Source of the DNA: Roseiarcus sp963721905
GTDB lineage: Bacteria; Pseudomonadota; Alphaproteobacteria; Rhizobiales; Beijerinckiaceae
Assembly: GCA_963721905.1 (NCBI GenBank)
Contig: CAVRMF010000002.1
Location: forward strand, 1 to 64,000
Length of the DNA: 64,000 nucleotides
Direction: 5' to 3'
The notes under the pieces are model-generated. The model saw only the letters and a list, made by a program, of their open reading frames with translations, ran no database searches and had not been told where the DNA came from. Shown one piece after another: positions 1 through 8,860 of this stretch. Numbering within the stretch: the stretch's first letter is position 1; every line of letters begins with the position of its first letter. The translations under genes were made by a program, and so were the position numbers.

Positions 1-1
1 C

Positions 2-1486
2 GTAATTGCTCACCCCATTTCCGCGTGATGGGTGCGGCGAATTGACTTATGGGAGGTCTAGCGACTGGCGTGGCTGGGACGAATTTGAATTGTTGGGTTC
101 ATGTCCGCGGACCCCGACCTTTCGAGCCTCTCGCACGCGCAGAAGGACGCGTTGATCGCCGCATTGATGGCGCAGGTCGCGTCTCTGACGGCTCGGGTCG
201 CCGAGCTTGAGGCGAAGCTGGGCCTGCCGCCCAAGACGCCTGATAATTCCAGCGTTCCGCCGTCGAAGGGTCAGAAGCCGTCGGAATCTTCGGCGCCCAA
301 GGACAAGGCCAAGCCGCACGCCGGGGCGCATCGTCCGCTTGATCCGAACCCGACGTCCAGGCGCGAAGTCTTGGCCTGCCGCTGCCAAGGCTGCGGGACG
401 GATGTGTCCGACGTCGCGCAAAGCCTATGCGAGAGTTATGATCGGGTCGAAATCCCCGAGATCCAGCCCGACGTGACGCGGGTTTCTTTATATGGCGGCG
501 TCTGCCCATGCTGCACCAGGCGCTTCAAGGCCGAGCCGCCGGAGGGATTGGAGCCGGGGTCGCCGTTCGGGCCGAACCTGCGCGCCTTTGTGGTTTATCT
601 GCGCTCCGTTCAGGGGATTCCGCTGGCGCGATTGAGCCATGTGCTGCGCGACTTGTTCGGTCTGGAGATCAGCGAGGGCGCGCTGGTCAACATTCTTTCC
701 GCCAGCCGGAAGCCCTTCGCGGCGCAGACCAGCCTGATCAAGGCGCGGCTGATGGCCGGCACGGCGCTGGCCTCGGATGAAACCGGCATGAGGGTCGGCA
801 AGGCGAACTGGTGGCTCTGGGTGTTCCATCATCGCGACAGCGCCGTCTTTGTCGCCAACGACCCCATCACTCCAAGGCGGTAGTCGAGGGTTTCCTGGGC
901 GGATGGCGTCCCGATTTCTGGACATGGACCGCTACGGCGGCCAGATGGGTTGGGCCAAGCGCGAGCATCTGGTCTGTGTGTGTTTGCGCATGTCGTCCGC
1001 GAAACGTCAAATGCGCCATCGACACCGGTGACTCTTTCATAGCCCCGGGCATGAAGGGCCTCTTCAAACGCGCCTGCGCCATTGGGCGCCGACGCGACGC
1101 TCTGGCCGACAGCACGCTCAAAATCTACGAGACCGATCTGAACCGACGCCTCAACCACCTAATGAGCCTAATCCCGACCCACAAAGCCGGCGGCAAGCTC
1201 GAATACGTCAGAGGTCCACCGCCTGTGTTCGTCTTCATAGCCAACCGCGACCTCGCCCACGACCAACAACGGCTCGGAGCACGCCCTGCGCCCCTGCGCG
1301 GTCTACCGCAAAATCACCAACGGCTTTCGCAGCCAATGGGGAGCCGCGCTCTACGCCGATATCCGATCCGTCGTCGAGACCGCACGCGAAGATCAATCCG
1401 AGCCATCGACGCCATCCGCCTCACCCTCGAAGGCCACCCCCTTCCTTGCGCAGCTTGAAAACGCAAACGGGGACCTGAGCAATTAC
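2..1486 (+). mobile_element. IS66-family element (tnpC-only type), transposase decayed
   Basis: The element is bounded by an 11-bp perfect inverted repeat, GTAATTGCTCA at 2-12 and its complement at 1476-1486. It contains a single transposase gene and no tnpA or tnpB, which fits the short tnpC-only branch of IS66 (about 1.5 kb). The left flank lies outside the window, so the 8-bp target duplication typical of the family cannot be tested. The transposase is frameshifted at several points, so the element should not move by itself. Confidence 0.8.
101..1458 (+). pseudogene. tnpC: IS66 family transposase (TnpC), multiply frameshifted
   Basis: The first 260 codons (101-883) give the normal IS66 start: a coiled-coil leader, the PPKTPDNSSVPPSKGQKPSE linker, a cysteine-rich zinc-finger stretch (CRCQGCG, CPCCTRRF) and the beginning of the DDE domain up to the DETG motif with the first catalytic Asp. 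The frame is then lost. Typical IS66 sequence continues in frame 1 (VVEGFLGGWRPDFW, then LFKRACAIGRRRDALADSTL) and moves back to frame 2 near 1262 (TNNGSEHALRPCAVYRKITN, the conserved C-terminal block). It shifts to frame 1 again near 1390 (RSIRAIDAIRLTLEG). At least three indels therefore separate pieces of one ancestral gene. The family assignment is secure; activity is ruled out unless these are sequencing errors. Confidence 0.85.
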
Positions 1487-1524
1487 AAAAAACCTCTATA
1501 CAAAGAACGCATCGACTTTCCAGC

Positions 1525-1965
1525 ATGGGTTTTCAGTCCTATGAGGACTTAGCCTCGTTTGGTGTAGATCGGCTAATGACCTCAATTCTTGCCATTTCCA
1601 TTATAACGCTGATCATTATAATTGTAATGCCCAGATCGGCTTCGATTAACAATGGTGAGAAGTTTCTCCGTGCGACCGTATTCGCTGTCCAAATGGGGCT
1701 ATCCATTCTTGCAGGAACGTTCGTCGCCCGCCAATTCCTACAGCGCGATGAAGGGACGGGAGTGAGGTTTCCCCCCATTTTCGAACTTACATCGGCAGGA
1801 TTAATTGTTGCGACAATCTCGGCCGCCCTGAAAATAGCTGCCCCACTTATTCCGACGCTTTTCAAGGCGGGAAGTTTTGACGCGTCAATTACCGATTTTG
1901 GCAATCGATGGTCCATTGTTTTGTTTCCTTTTTGTGAGTACATTGTCGATTGGTCTAATGTGTAG
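1525..1965 (+). CDS. Membrane protein of unknown function, 5' part of a probable split gene
   Basis: This encodes 146 residues with no family I recognise. A strong hydrophobic helix lies near residues 18-35 (SILAISIITLIIIIVM) and there are two or three more membrane helices downstream. The region is visibly richer in A+T than its surroundings, which suggests acquisition. Its end overlaps the next reading frame. The last helix (RWSIVLFPF) would continue naturally as VSTLSIGLMCSYLVTLGW in frame 2 if one base were lost or gained at the five-T run at 1929-1933. I therefore think this and the next entry were one gene of about 470 codons. The start at 1525 is the first ATG after the IS66 end, so the true N-terminus might have been cut by that insertion. 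Confidence 0.5.
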   Translation: MGFQSYEDLASFGVDRLMTSILAISIITLIIIIVMPRSASINNGEKFLRATVFAVQMGLSILAGTFVARQFLQRDEGTGVRFPPIFELTSAGLIVATISAALKIAAPLIPTLFKAGSFDASITDFGNRWSIVLFPFCEYIVDWSNV

Positions 1966-2938
1966 TTACTTGGTTACACTTGGATGGAACCGGCCCCGTC
2001 TCGTGATAGTCGGCGCAATCTGCAACGGATTGGCATTCACTGCCACAGCATACCTAGTCGGCTTTCTTTTACCGGATATGATCCTTTTAGAGTTGAATAA
2101 GGAGCACCTTGAAACGGCGAGGCTAGAAATCATCGTGACGTCCGGCATAATTGGCGCAGGGGCCGGAGCGATGGTACTTGCAATGTTTAAGAAAACCGCA
2201 CGAACTAACCAAGCCAGAGTCTCGACGTGGACGCCTTCGTTCGATAGCGCAGTTGGTGCTGCCGTCGGAGCGATGGGACTTGCTATTTTTAAGAGAAAGA
2301 CGCGAGACGGAAAAGCAGGAGTCTCGACGCCGACGCCGCCTCCAGATTTGGATCGTCAGGATGATAATCCGTCGAGGGGAAACTGGGCAGATAGACTCCT
2401 CGGTGGGTATTCTCGCGAGAGCGCTGAAGAGCTGGAGGGACGTTATGTTTGCTTCCGGCCTACGTTTGCCAACCCCGAGATCATAAACGCTTATCTTATA
2501 GTTCTACGTTGGGACATGAAGCAGGCGTGTTTAGTCTTCGAAGAAGAAGCCCGCGCGGACGCTGCTTACACGCAACGGGGGAAAGTCTGCATTCCAGAGG
2601 GCAAGCCGTTTATTCATTTTGTCACAATGGACAGAGGCGCGGTGCGCGTTACCACAGTGTCGCGCCCTGACAGTCAACAGGGGCTCGGGCACGGACTTAT
2701 CTTGACGCTGTCTAACCCGCGCGGAATGCATTTCACTCCGGCGAGCGCTCCTGTCGTGATACGGCGATTGGGTGAGCAACAGCCACACCTCGGTTATATA
2801 CATCCCGGAGCGCCTGATTACGACCTCTATAAGGCGCAGCTCTTAACTGTGTTTCCGGACTACGGCCTGTTCGCGCGTCCGCCGGGACCATTGCCCCATG
2901 ACGCGCTGCGGATCGTGGCGCGAAGAGCAAAAACCTAG
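1877..2938 (+). CDS. Unknown protein with membrane helices and a conserved-looking C-terminal globular domain
   Basis: The frame holds 353 codons. The first roughly 90 residues form membrane helices (for example VGAICNGLAFTATAYLVGFL). A charged linker follows that contains an imperfect internal repeat (GAGAGAMVLAMFKK, then GAAVGAMGLAIFKRK). The last 170 residues form a soluble domain with dense aromatic and glycine signatures (LEGRYVCFRPTFANPE, WDMKQACLVFEEEARAD, HGLILTLSNPRGMHFTPASA). I recall similar C-terminal domains in uncharacterised alphaproteobacterial proteins but cannot name a family. The initiation site at 1877 is probably artificial, because the sequence looks like the continuation of the upstream frame. 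The cytoplasmic domain tethered to a membrane region suggests a sensor or effector, which is inference only. Confidence 0.5.
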   Translation: MTRQLPILAIDGPLFCFLFVSTLSIGLMCSYLVTLGWNRPRLVIVGAICNGLAFTATAYLVGFLLPDMILLELNKEHLETARLEIIVTSGIIGAGAGAMVLAMFKKTARTNQARVSTWTPSFDSAVGAAVGAMGLAIFKRKTRDGKAGVSTPTPPPDLDRQDDNPSRGNWADRLLGGYSRESAEELEGRYVCFRPTFANPEIINAYLIVLRWDMKQACLVFEEEARADAAYTQRGKVCIPEGKPFIHFVTMDRGAVRVTTVSRPDSQQGLGHGLILTLSNPRGMHFTPASAPVVIRRLGEQQPHLGYIHPGAPDYDLYKAQLLTVFPDYGLFARPPGPLPHDALRIVARRAKT

Positions 2939-3708
2939 CGGCACAGCGTAATAGGAATCGTGAGCGAAGCGCCCGAACTCCCAAAGTTGCTTGATACCAG
3001 CACGTGGGATAGATCTCCTCCTCGGCGAATTGTCACAGCGTCACAGGGACCGAGTTCCAAGGCTTAGCGCGACCGACGAACTGTAACTGTCACGCCGCAT
3101 GTGACGGTCGAAAGTTGCCGAGTTGGCCGGAATCCGGGCTATGTGACGGTGTTACCGTTCGCCGGGACCCTTCATCGAATTGGCAACGCTCGTAGGCACC
3201 CTTAGTCTGTGATGCTGTCCGCTGCGCCGCTTCTTTCGACCTTGTGAGAGCGCAAAGGTCGCCGGCCCTATACGAAGGGTCTTGCAGCCGAGCAAGACCG
3301 TGCGCGCAGAGCGGCCTTTTCGCGCTCCGGATGGTCGTATGGAGCCCTTCCGGAAATTCGGGCTTCGTCCGACCAGCGCCCGCTCTTTGGCACCAAGCCG
3401 ACCTCCGCCAGGAGATTGGGAACTTCGGCTATGGGTAGAACCTGCGCCTTCGCTGCCGGCAACGGCGATGGGCCTCGCGCGCCGTCCTAATCACACTCTC
3501 TTGAAAGCGGGGTTCTTCGTCTTCGTCCAGTTTCGGCATCGGCCGGCCCAGTAGATCGAGCCGACCGCTTTGAGACGATGCGCTGGCGTCCCATGCCCTC
3601 CTGAACACAAGTTTGCCCTCCGAAGCGATCGACTTATTGAACATGATCGCGTCCGGCGGCCCTTGACCGCCACAGCCTGATGACGTTGGGGATGGTTAAA
3701 GGATGACT
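2939..3708. other. Gene-poor stretch between unknown membrane gene and IS1595
   Basis: I find no convincing coding sequence. Short open frames on both strands lack a ribosome site and show arginine/proline-rich, shadow-like composition. Scattered short inverted motifs based on TGTGACGGT occur near 3098-3150 but form no regular array. It is probably eroded sequence between two insertion sites. Confidence 0.5.
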
Positions 3709-3720
3709 TTTTTGTTTAAT

Positions 3721-4767
3721 TGGGTATCCCCTTCACGCCCGCCAGCTTCGGCGGTATGAATATGCGATGGAGACTGCGTGCAACGCCATTTCTGAAATCG
3801 ATTATCCACGGACGTTCCAAGAGATGGATGAGTGGTTTCGTAGCGACGCTGCTTGCCGGGAGTACATCCGCCGCCTTGGCCGGACGGGTTCCTGTGCCCG
3901 GAATGCGGCGTGGCCGCGGACCCGTGGGGGATGTCGCGCGGACGGTTGCGATGTCGCGCCTGCGAGTGGGAGACGTCGCTGACGGCTGGCACGGTGTTCC
4001 AGGATACGCGCAAGCCGCTGCGAATGTGGTTTCTTGCGATGTGGTTCGTCACCAGTCAGAAGAACGGCGTCAGCGCGCTCGGGCTGCAGCGGGCACTGGG
4101 GCTTGGCAGCTACGAGACGGCCTGGACTTGGCTGCACAAGCTGCGGCGGGCGATGGTCCGGCCTGGTCGGGATTGTCTCACGGGGACGGTAGAAGTCGAC
4201 GAAACCTACGTCGGAGGCCCGGAAGAGGGCAAGCGTGGTCGGGGCGCCGAAGCCAAGACCATTGTCGCCGTGGCCGCCGAAAAGAGCGGTCGGGCCATCG
4301 GCCGGATCCGGCTTCGGCGCATCAAGGATGTGTCGGCGGATAGCCTTCTCCCCTTCGTGCAGAGCGTCGTGGCGCCGGGGTCGGCAGTCCACACCGACGG
4401 ATGGCGCGGGTATTCCGGGCTGGCGAACGCTGGCTACCAGCACCAGATCACTGTCATCAGCGACGGTTTGGATCCAGCCCACGAAGTCATGCCGCGGGTT
4501 CACACTGTCGCCTCGCTTCTCAAGCGGTGGCTTCTCGGCACTCACCAGGGCGGCATCCAGCAACAACACCTCGATTACTACCTCGACGAATTCACTTTTC
4601 GGTTCAACCGGCGACGCTCAAATGCTCGCGGGTTACTGTTCCACAGGCTCGCCCAGCAGGCGATTGCGGTCGAGCCCGCGCCTTACAATTCGATTGTCGG
4701 TCCACACACCCCCGGACGAAGAAATCAACTTAACCGGTGTGATTAACGGGTGTGAAGGAGATACCCA
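3721..4767 (+). mobile_element. IS1595-family insertion sequence
   Basis: The ends are a 21-bp imperfect inverted repeat: TGGGTATCCCCTTCACGCCC at the left (from 3721) pairs with the complement of the right end (4747-4767), with two mismatches. A 10-bp direct repeat TTTTTGTTTA is found at 3709-3718 and directly after the right end at 4768-4777. The left copy is separated from the inverted repeat by two bases, so it is a target-duplication candidate but not a clean one. One transposase gene fills the element. Confidence 0.85.
3767..4746 (+). pseudogene. IS1595 family transposase, one frameshift near the N-terminus
   Basis: The N-terminal signature (EIDYPRTFQEMDEWFRSDAA, ending REYIRRL) is read in frame 2 from the ATG at 3767. 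The rest (WPDGFLCPECG onward) is in frame 1 and could also be started at a TTG at 3853. Joined, they give the usual layout: an N-terminal helix, a zinc ribbon (CPEC and CRAC pairs), then the DDE domain with VEVDETYVGG (first Asp), HTDGWRGY (second Asp) and a C-terminal NRRRSNARG segment. The shift falls in the CCGCCTTGG run near 3875. About 320 codons match the family length. Apart from the shift all catalytic blocks are present, so either a very young mutation or a base-calling error is possible. Confidence 0.8.
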
Positions 4768-4817
4768 TTTTTGTTTATATGGGCCGGGAGGGCCCTTTGA
4801 CGGACGGGACTATCGTC

Positions 4818-5045
4818 ATGGAGCTGGCGATGGACGGGATCCGAAAGCAGCATGCGGGATTCTACCGCGGATATCTAGCTGACGATCGCAGTCTGATTCC
4901 GCTGACGATGCTGCTCGCCACCGGCGTCGCGGTCTGGCTGCTCTTCTATCTTGTCAGCACCGTGGGGCCCGCCCCCAAAACGCCATCGGTTCTCGCGCCG
5001 CCCGCGCACGCGACGTCGTCGATCTTCAAGTCGCTGAGCCGCTGA
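4818..5045 (+). CDS. Small single-span membrane protein, unknown
   Basis: About 75 residues with a short amphipathic N-terminus, one clear membrane helix (LIPLTMLLATGVAVWLLFYL) and a proline/alanine-rich tail. I do not recognise a family. In-frame starts also exist at 4752 and 4779, but the former lies inside the IS1595 end and the latter directly beside it, so the original 5' region has probably been replaced by the insertion. Expression is doubtful. Confidence 0.45.
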   Translation: MELAMDGIRKQHAGFYRGYLADDRSLIPLTMLLATGVAVWLLFYLVSTVGPAPKTPSVLAPPAHATSSIFKSLSR

Positions 5046-5262
5046 CGTAGGGCGGTCCCGAAGCCGATCGCAACTGAATACCGGAGCAGAAGTTGGGTGC
5101 GGTCCTTACTACCCGTCGGCCGGCCGAATAGGCCGTTCCGAGCTTGTTTTCCGGAACGCCCGCGCTTGACCCGACCAACGCCATCCGCCGAAGTCCGCTG
5201 CCGTGCCTATTCCGCCCGTTCGTAGGGCTGATCCTGAAGGCCCGCTCAGGGTCGACTTGACC

Positions 5263-5286
5263 CGTTCGCCGAGCCGTCGGCGAACG
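5263..5286. terminator. Perfect hairpin just upstream of the group II intron
   Basis: CGTTCGCCGA at 5263-5272 pairs with TCGGCGAACG at 5277-5286 around a GCCG loop. It lies 12 bases before the intron 5' end at 5299. There is no long T run. Some group II introns (the IIC class) use terminator-like stems as targets, so the arrangement may record the insertion site. The 5046-5262 stretch before it shows no gene. Confidence 0.45.
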
Positions 5287-5579
5287 ACCGCTATTTGCGT
5301 GCGCCGTGAGAAGGCGGCGCTTTCCAGTGGGTGCAAATCCCACCCGGCGAACGCTCCAGCCGGAAGCAACCGGAGCAGTCATGGAGGTGACGAAATGGCT
5401 GAAGCCTTCGGTGTAGCTGGTCACATATAGGTGACGGCGCGAGTGTGCGGGCCGCAACTTGAGTGAGTGCGCCGGGAGACCGGCAAGGAGTAGGTGGTGA
5501 AAGATCCCATGGGCGTCTGGATAGCGACCGGCGCGCTCGGCAGAGTGAGGTCGCTAAACCACCCACTCTGGAGACGACC

Positions 5580-6269
5580 ATGCAAGTTGCAGCTGACCGA
5601 ACCGATGCGTCGACCGCTATCCAAACAGATCTTCCCGCAATTTTTGTGTCTTTGGAACTCAGCCGATCTATCTGGCTGATCACATCTTTGTCGCCAGGCG
5701 CCGGGGAGAAGATGTCGAAGCATTCGATTCGGGCCGGCGATGTGGCGGGCTTGCTCGTGCGGTTGGCCCAGCTCAAGGAGAAGGCGCGAGGGCGGGCGGG
5801 GCGGTACTTTCCCATCATCGCCATTCAAGAGGCCGGATTGGACGGCTTCTGGATCCACCGCGTTCTGCAGAGCGAAGGAATTGAAGGCCACGTTGTCGAT
5901 GCCGCGTCGATTTTGACCTCGCGCCGCCGGCGCCGAGCGAAGACCGACGGGATCGATGGGGAGACGCTGGTCCGCACGCTTTTAGCCTACAAACGCGGGG
6001 AGCCGCGGGTGTGCGCGATGGTCAAGGCGCCGACACCCGAAGAGGAAGACCGCCGCCGGATCTGCCGGGAGCGCAAGACGCTCGTCGGCGAGCGAGTGGA
6101 ACACGTCAACCGGATCAAGGGGCTGCTCTTCGCCCAAGGCGTCTCTGAATATGAGCCGTTGAAGCGTAACCGCCGGGCGCGGCTGGAAGAATTGAAGACG
6201 GGCGATGGCCGCCCCTTGCCGGCGCACCTGAAAGCGCAGATCAGCCGCGAACTCGACCGCCTCGAACTA
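5580..6269 (+). pseudogene. IS110 family transposase, N-terminal half (DEDD domain)
   Basis: From the ATG at 5580 the product reads through a DEDD-type catalytic domain (VSLELSRSIWL, IAIQEAGLDGFW, RAKTDGIDGETLVR) and a following helical segment up to REL-DRLEL. It is cut at the TA dinucleotide 6268-6269 by an IS630 insertion. Joining codon CTA (6267-6269) to GTT at 8861 restores an uninterrupted frame of 388 residues, the expected size. After the junction the present frame runs on into IS630 sequence and stops at 6326. Confidence 0.85.
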
Positions 6270-7397
6270 AGCAAACTCCGTCAGCTTGACCAACGAACCG
6301 CAGGTGTGATTCGGTCTTCGCGCTGATTCGCGGAGGCGGGGCATGGCGGGCAAATCTCGGGTGACGGCGGGTGAGGAGCAGCGCAACGCGCTGCTGACAT
6401 TGGCCCATTCACGCGACCGCGGGGAGGCTGATCGGGCGCGGGCGATATTGCTGACGCTGTCGGGATGGACCAGCCCGCGCATTGCGGAGGCCTTTGGCGT
6501 GCGCGAAGACACGGTGCGGCTGTGGCGCAGCGCGTTCGCGCGCGGCGGTGTCGAAGCGTTGAAGGCGACTGTGGCGCCCGGCCCGCCACCGGTAAAGACC
6601 GAGGCTGCGCTGCGTGTCGTCACGCCTCTGCTCGAAGCTCCCGTCGCCGACCGGCCCAACTGGACGATCCCGCGTCTCATGGCCGAGATCGAGGCGCGCG
6701 AGGGCGTCAAGATCGGCAAGTCGCAGTTGTCCCGGGCGCTGCGAAAAAAAACTTCCGTTGGCGGCGGCCTCGGCACACGCTGAAAGGCCGCCAGATTGCC
6801 GACGAGATCGAACGCGTGGGACTGCGCCTTCAGCTGCGCAAGGCCCAGGCCGAAGCCGGCGACATCATTCTCCTCTACGGCGACGAGAGCGAGGCCCTGA
6901 CGCACCCTTATCTGGCGCGGGCGTGGGCCTTGCGCGGTGCGGACCTGCGGGTGCCGGCGCCGGGACAGGCCAAGAAAGTGGCGATCATCGGCTCGCTCGA
7001 TCAGGTCACGCGCCAGCTGATTGTGCATACGAGCCCGACCAAGCGCAGCAGCGACTTCATCGCTCACCTCGAGCAGCTCGACCACCTGTTCGGTCCCCAA
7101 CCGGGACGGGCAATGAAACCGGTCGTGCTGGTCGAGGACAACGGGCCGATCCATGTCAGCAAGCTCACTCTCAAGGCCCTCGAGGCGCGCAAACACTGGC
7201 TCACCGTCGAGTGGCTGCCGAAATACGCACCCGAACTCAACGATATCGAGGTTGTCTGGCACGATCTCAAGGCGCATCATCTGGCCCATCAGACCTTCGC
7301 TGACGCCGACGCCCTCGACCGCGCAATCCACGCCGCCGTGGCCGCCCTGAACCGGGAGCGAACCGTCAATCCGTTGGTCCTTCAAAGAATCTCTGCT
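6270..7397 (+). mobile_element. IS630-family element, first of a tandem pair
   Basis: It sits between TA dinucleotides at 6268-6269 and 7398-7399, the IS630 target. Its ends share TAAGCA and, 18 bases further in on both sides, GACCAACG (6288-6295) and its complement (7372-7379). The right-hand TA is also the left-hand TA of the next IS630. One of the two must therefore have inserted at the TA bordering the other. Confidence 0.85.
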
Positions 7398-7400
7398 TAG
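6343..7400 (+). CDS. IS630 family transposase expressed through a -1 frameshift
   Basis: The N-terminal helix-turn-helix part (146 codons from ATG 6343, with a GREDTVRLWR-like recognition helix region) is in frame 1. The DDE part continues in the -1 frame, with LLYGDESE, VVLVEDNGPIHVS and KYAPELNDIEVVWHD supplying the three acidic residues. The switch lies at an eight-A run (6744-6751) reading CGA AAA AAA ACT. This is a classic A-AAA-AAA slippery heptamer, so the shift is probably programmed rather than a mutation. The stop codon TAG at 7398-7400 is made from the target TA plus the first base of the neighbouring element. About 352 residues in total, normal for the family. Confidence 0.8.
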
Positions 7401-7654
7401 TTCCCACGCACAGAGGTTTTGACGGGTTGAACTCGACCAGAAATCTCGATGCTGCGCGCGACGCCGGGGGTCCGCCGGATGAGGCCGGCGCGTTCGAGAG
7501 TGAGCACCATCTGGTGCACGCTGGGAGGCGAGACTTGGAAGTGCCGCTGCATGTCGGCTTCCGCGGGCGGTTGGCGGAAGATACGGCTATAGGCGTGGAT
7601 GAAGGCCAGGTATTGACCTTGCTTGTCGGTGAACGGGGGAGTCGTCGGGGACAC
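7397..7654 (-). CDS. Small LexA-like winged-helix DNA-binding protein carried by IS630
   Basis: The product has 85 residues. It begins with a segment like the LexA N-terminal DNA-binding domain (FTDKQGQYLAFIHAYSRIF, PPAEADMQRHFQVSPPSVHQ, LERAGLIRRTPGVARSIEI). It has no protease or dimerisation domain. It sits between the left inverted repeat and the transposase of the second IS630, divergent from the transposase with a 62-base gap. It could repress or position transposase expression. The terminal A of its TAA stop lies in the adjacent IS630 copy; without that copy the stop would be TAG. Domain identity is good, the role is inference. Confidence 0.7.
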   Translation of the reverse strand: MSPTTPPFTDKQGQYLAFIHAYSRIFRQPPAEADMQRHFQVSPPSVHQMVLTLERAGLIRRTPGVARSIEISGRVQPVKTSVRGN

Positions 7655-8858
7655 GCGCCAAACAATTGATTCATCGCCTGATTCGTCTGGGCGTCGCGAT
7701 TCGCGAGGAGGCCCGGATGAACATACGCTACCATGTCGAACTGAGCGAAGCCGAGCGGGGTGAACTCGCCGCTCTGGTAGGCGGCGGCAAGCATCACGCC
7801 CGCAAGATCAAACGAGCCCAGATTCTGCTCGCCGCTGACAGCGGGCTCAGCGACGACGATATTGCCGCCGCTGTCGCTGTCGGCGGCTCGACCGTTTACC
7901 GGACCAAGCGCCGCTTCGTTGAAGTCGATCTCGAAGCCGCCCTGAACGAAGAGCCGCGGGCAGGCGCCGATCGCAAGCTGACCAGCAACGAAGAAGCCCT
8001 CCTCGTCGCCACCGCCTGTTCGAGCCCGCCCGAAGGCCGCGCCCGGTGGACGCTGGAGCTGCTGGCTGGCGCAATGGTCAAGCTGACCGACCATGACAGT
8101 CTGTCGCGTGAGACCGTCCGCCGACGCTTGGCCGAGAACCATCTCAAGCCCTGGCAGAGGGACATGTGGTGCATCCCCAAGGTCGACGCCGAGTACGTCG
8201 CCCGCATGGAGGACGTGCTCGACCTCTACGCCGAGCAGCCTGACCCAGAGCGGCCGGTGGTCTGCTTCGACGAAAGCCCCACCCAGCTCATCGGCGAAGC
8301 GCGCCAGCCGATCCCGGCCGCGCCGGGACGGCCCCAACGCTTCGATTACCAATATCGCCGCAACGGCGCCGTCAATCTCTTCGTCTTCCTTGACGCCCAT
8401 CGCTCCTGGCGCAGGGTCAAGGTCACGGATCGTCGCACCGCTGACGACTTCGCCCTTTGCATGCGCGAACTCGTCGATGTCGACTTCAAAGAAGCCGAGC
8501 GCATCCGCGTCGTCCTCGACAACCTCTCCACCCACACCGCCGCCGCTCTCTACGCCGCCTTCCCGCCGGCCGAGGCGCGCCGCACGCTCAGGCGGCTTGA
8601 GTTCCACTACACCCCCAAGCACGCCAGCTGGCTCAACATGGTTGAGATCGAGATCGGCGTGCTCAAAGGCCAATGTCTCGATCGCCGCATCGAAAGCTGC
8701 GACCGCCTCGTTGCCGAGATCGACGCATGGCAGGCCCAACGAAACCAAAGCGGCGCTCGAATCAACTGGATGTTCTCCACCGACAAGGCCAGAACCAAAA
8801 TGGCGCGCGCCTATCCCGATCCCTCGCTCAAAAAGTCATAATCACCGTGCAGGTGAAC
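7400..8858 (+). mobile_element. IS630-family element with a passenger HTH gene, second of the tandem pair
   Basis: The element is bordered by TA at 7398-7399 and 8859-8860. Its inverted ends agree at about 21 of the first 34 positions, beginning GTTC and including a shared GCAC and TGAC. Inside are a minus-strand helix-turn-helix gene (7397-7654) and the plus-strand transposase (7717-8841), divergently arranged. Unlike its neighbour the transposase is in one frame. Removing both IS630 copies restores the IS110 transposase exactly. Confidence 0.85.
7717..8841 (+). CDS. IS630 family transposase
   Basis: 374 residues from the ATG at 7717, preceded by a GGAGG-like site (GAGGAGGCCC). The N-terminal part is a helix-turn-helix (SDDDIAAAVAVGGSTVYRTK). 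The DDE domain shows CFDESPTQL (first Asp), VLDNLSTHT (second Asp) and KHASWLNMVEIEIGVL (Glu). The gene is intact and in a single frame, so this copy may still be functional. It is the only obviously complete single-frame transposase in the nested block. Confidence 0.9.
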   Translation: MNIRYHVELSEAERGELAALVGGGKHHARKIKRAQILLAADSGLSDDDIAAAVAVGGSTVYRTKRRFVEVDLEAALNEEPRAGADRKLTSNEEALLVATACSSPPEGRARWTLELLAGAMVKLTDHDSLSRETVRRRLAENHLKPWQRDMWCIPKVDAEYVARMEDVLDLYAEQPDPERPVVCFDESPTQLIGEARQPIPAAPGRPQRFDYQYRRNGAVNLFVFLDAHRSWRRVKVTDRRTADDFALCMRELVDVDFKEAERIRVVLDNLSTHTAAALYAAFPPAEARRTLRRLEFHYTPKHASWLNMVEIEIGVLKGQCLDRRIESCDRLVAEIDAWQAQRNQSGARINWMFSTDKARTKMARAYPDPSLKKS

Positions 8859-8860
8859 TA

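Noticed and set aside
3244..3673. Several 60-90 codon frames in the gap before IS1595
   Set aside because: They overlap each other on both strands, lack ribosome sites and show no protein-like pattern.
3709..4777. Clean target-site duplication for IS1595
   Set aside because: The 10-bp repeat is offset by two bases on the left, so it is reported only as a candidate.
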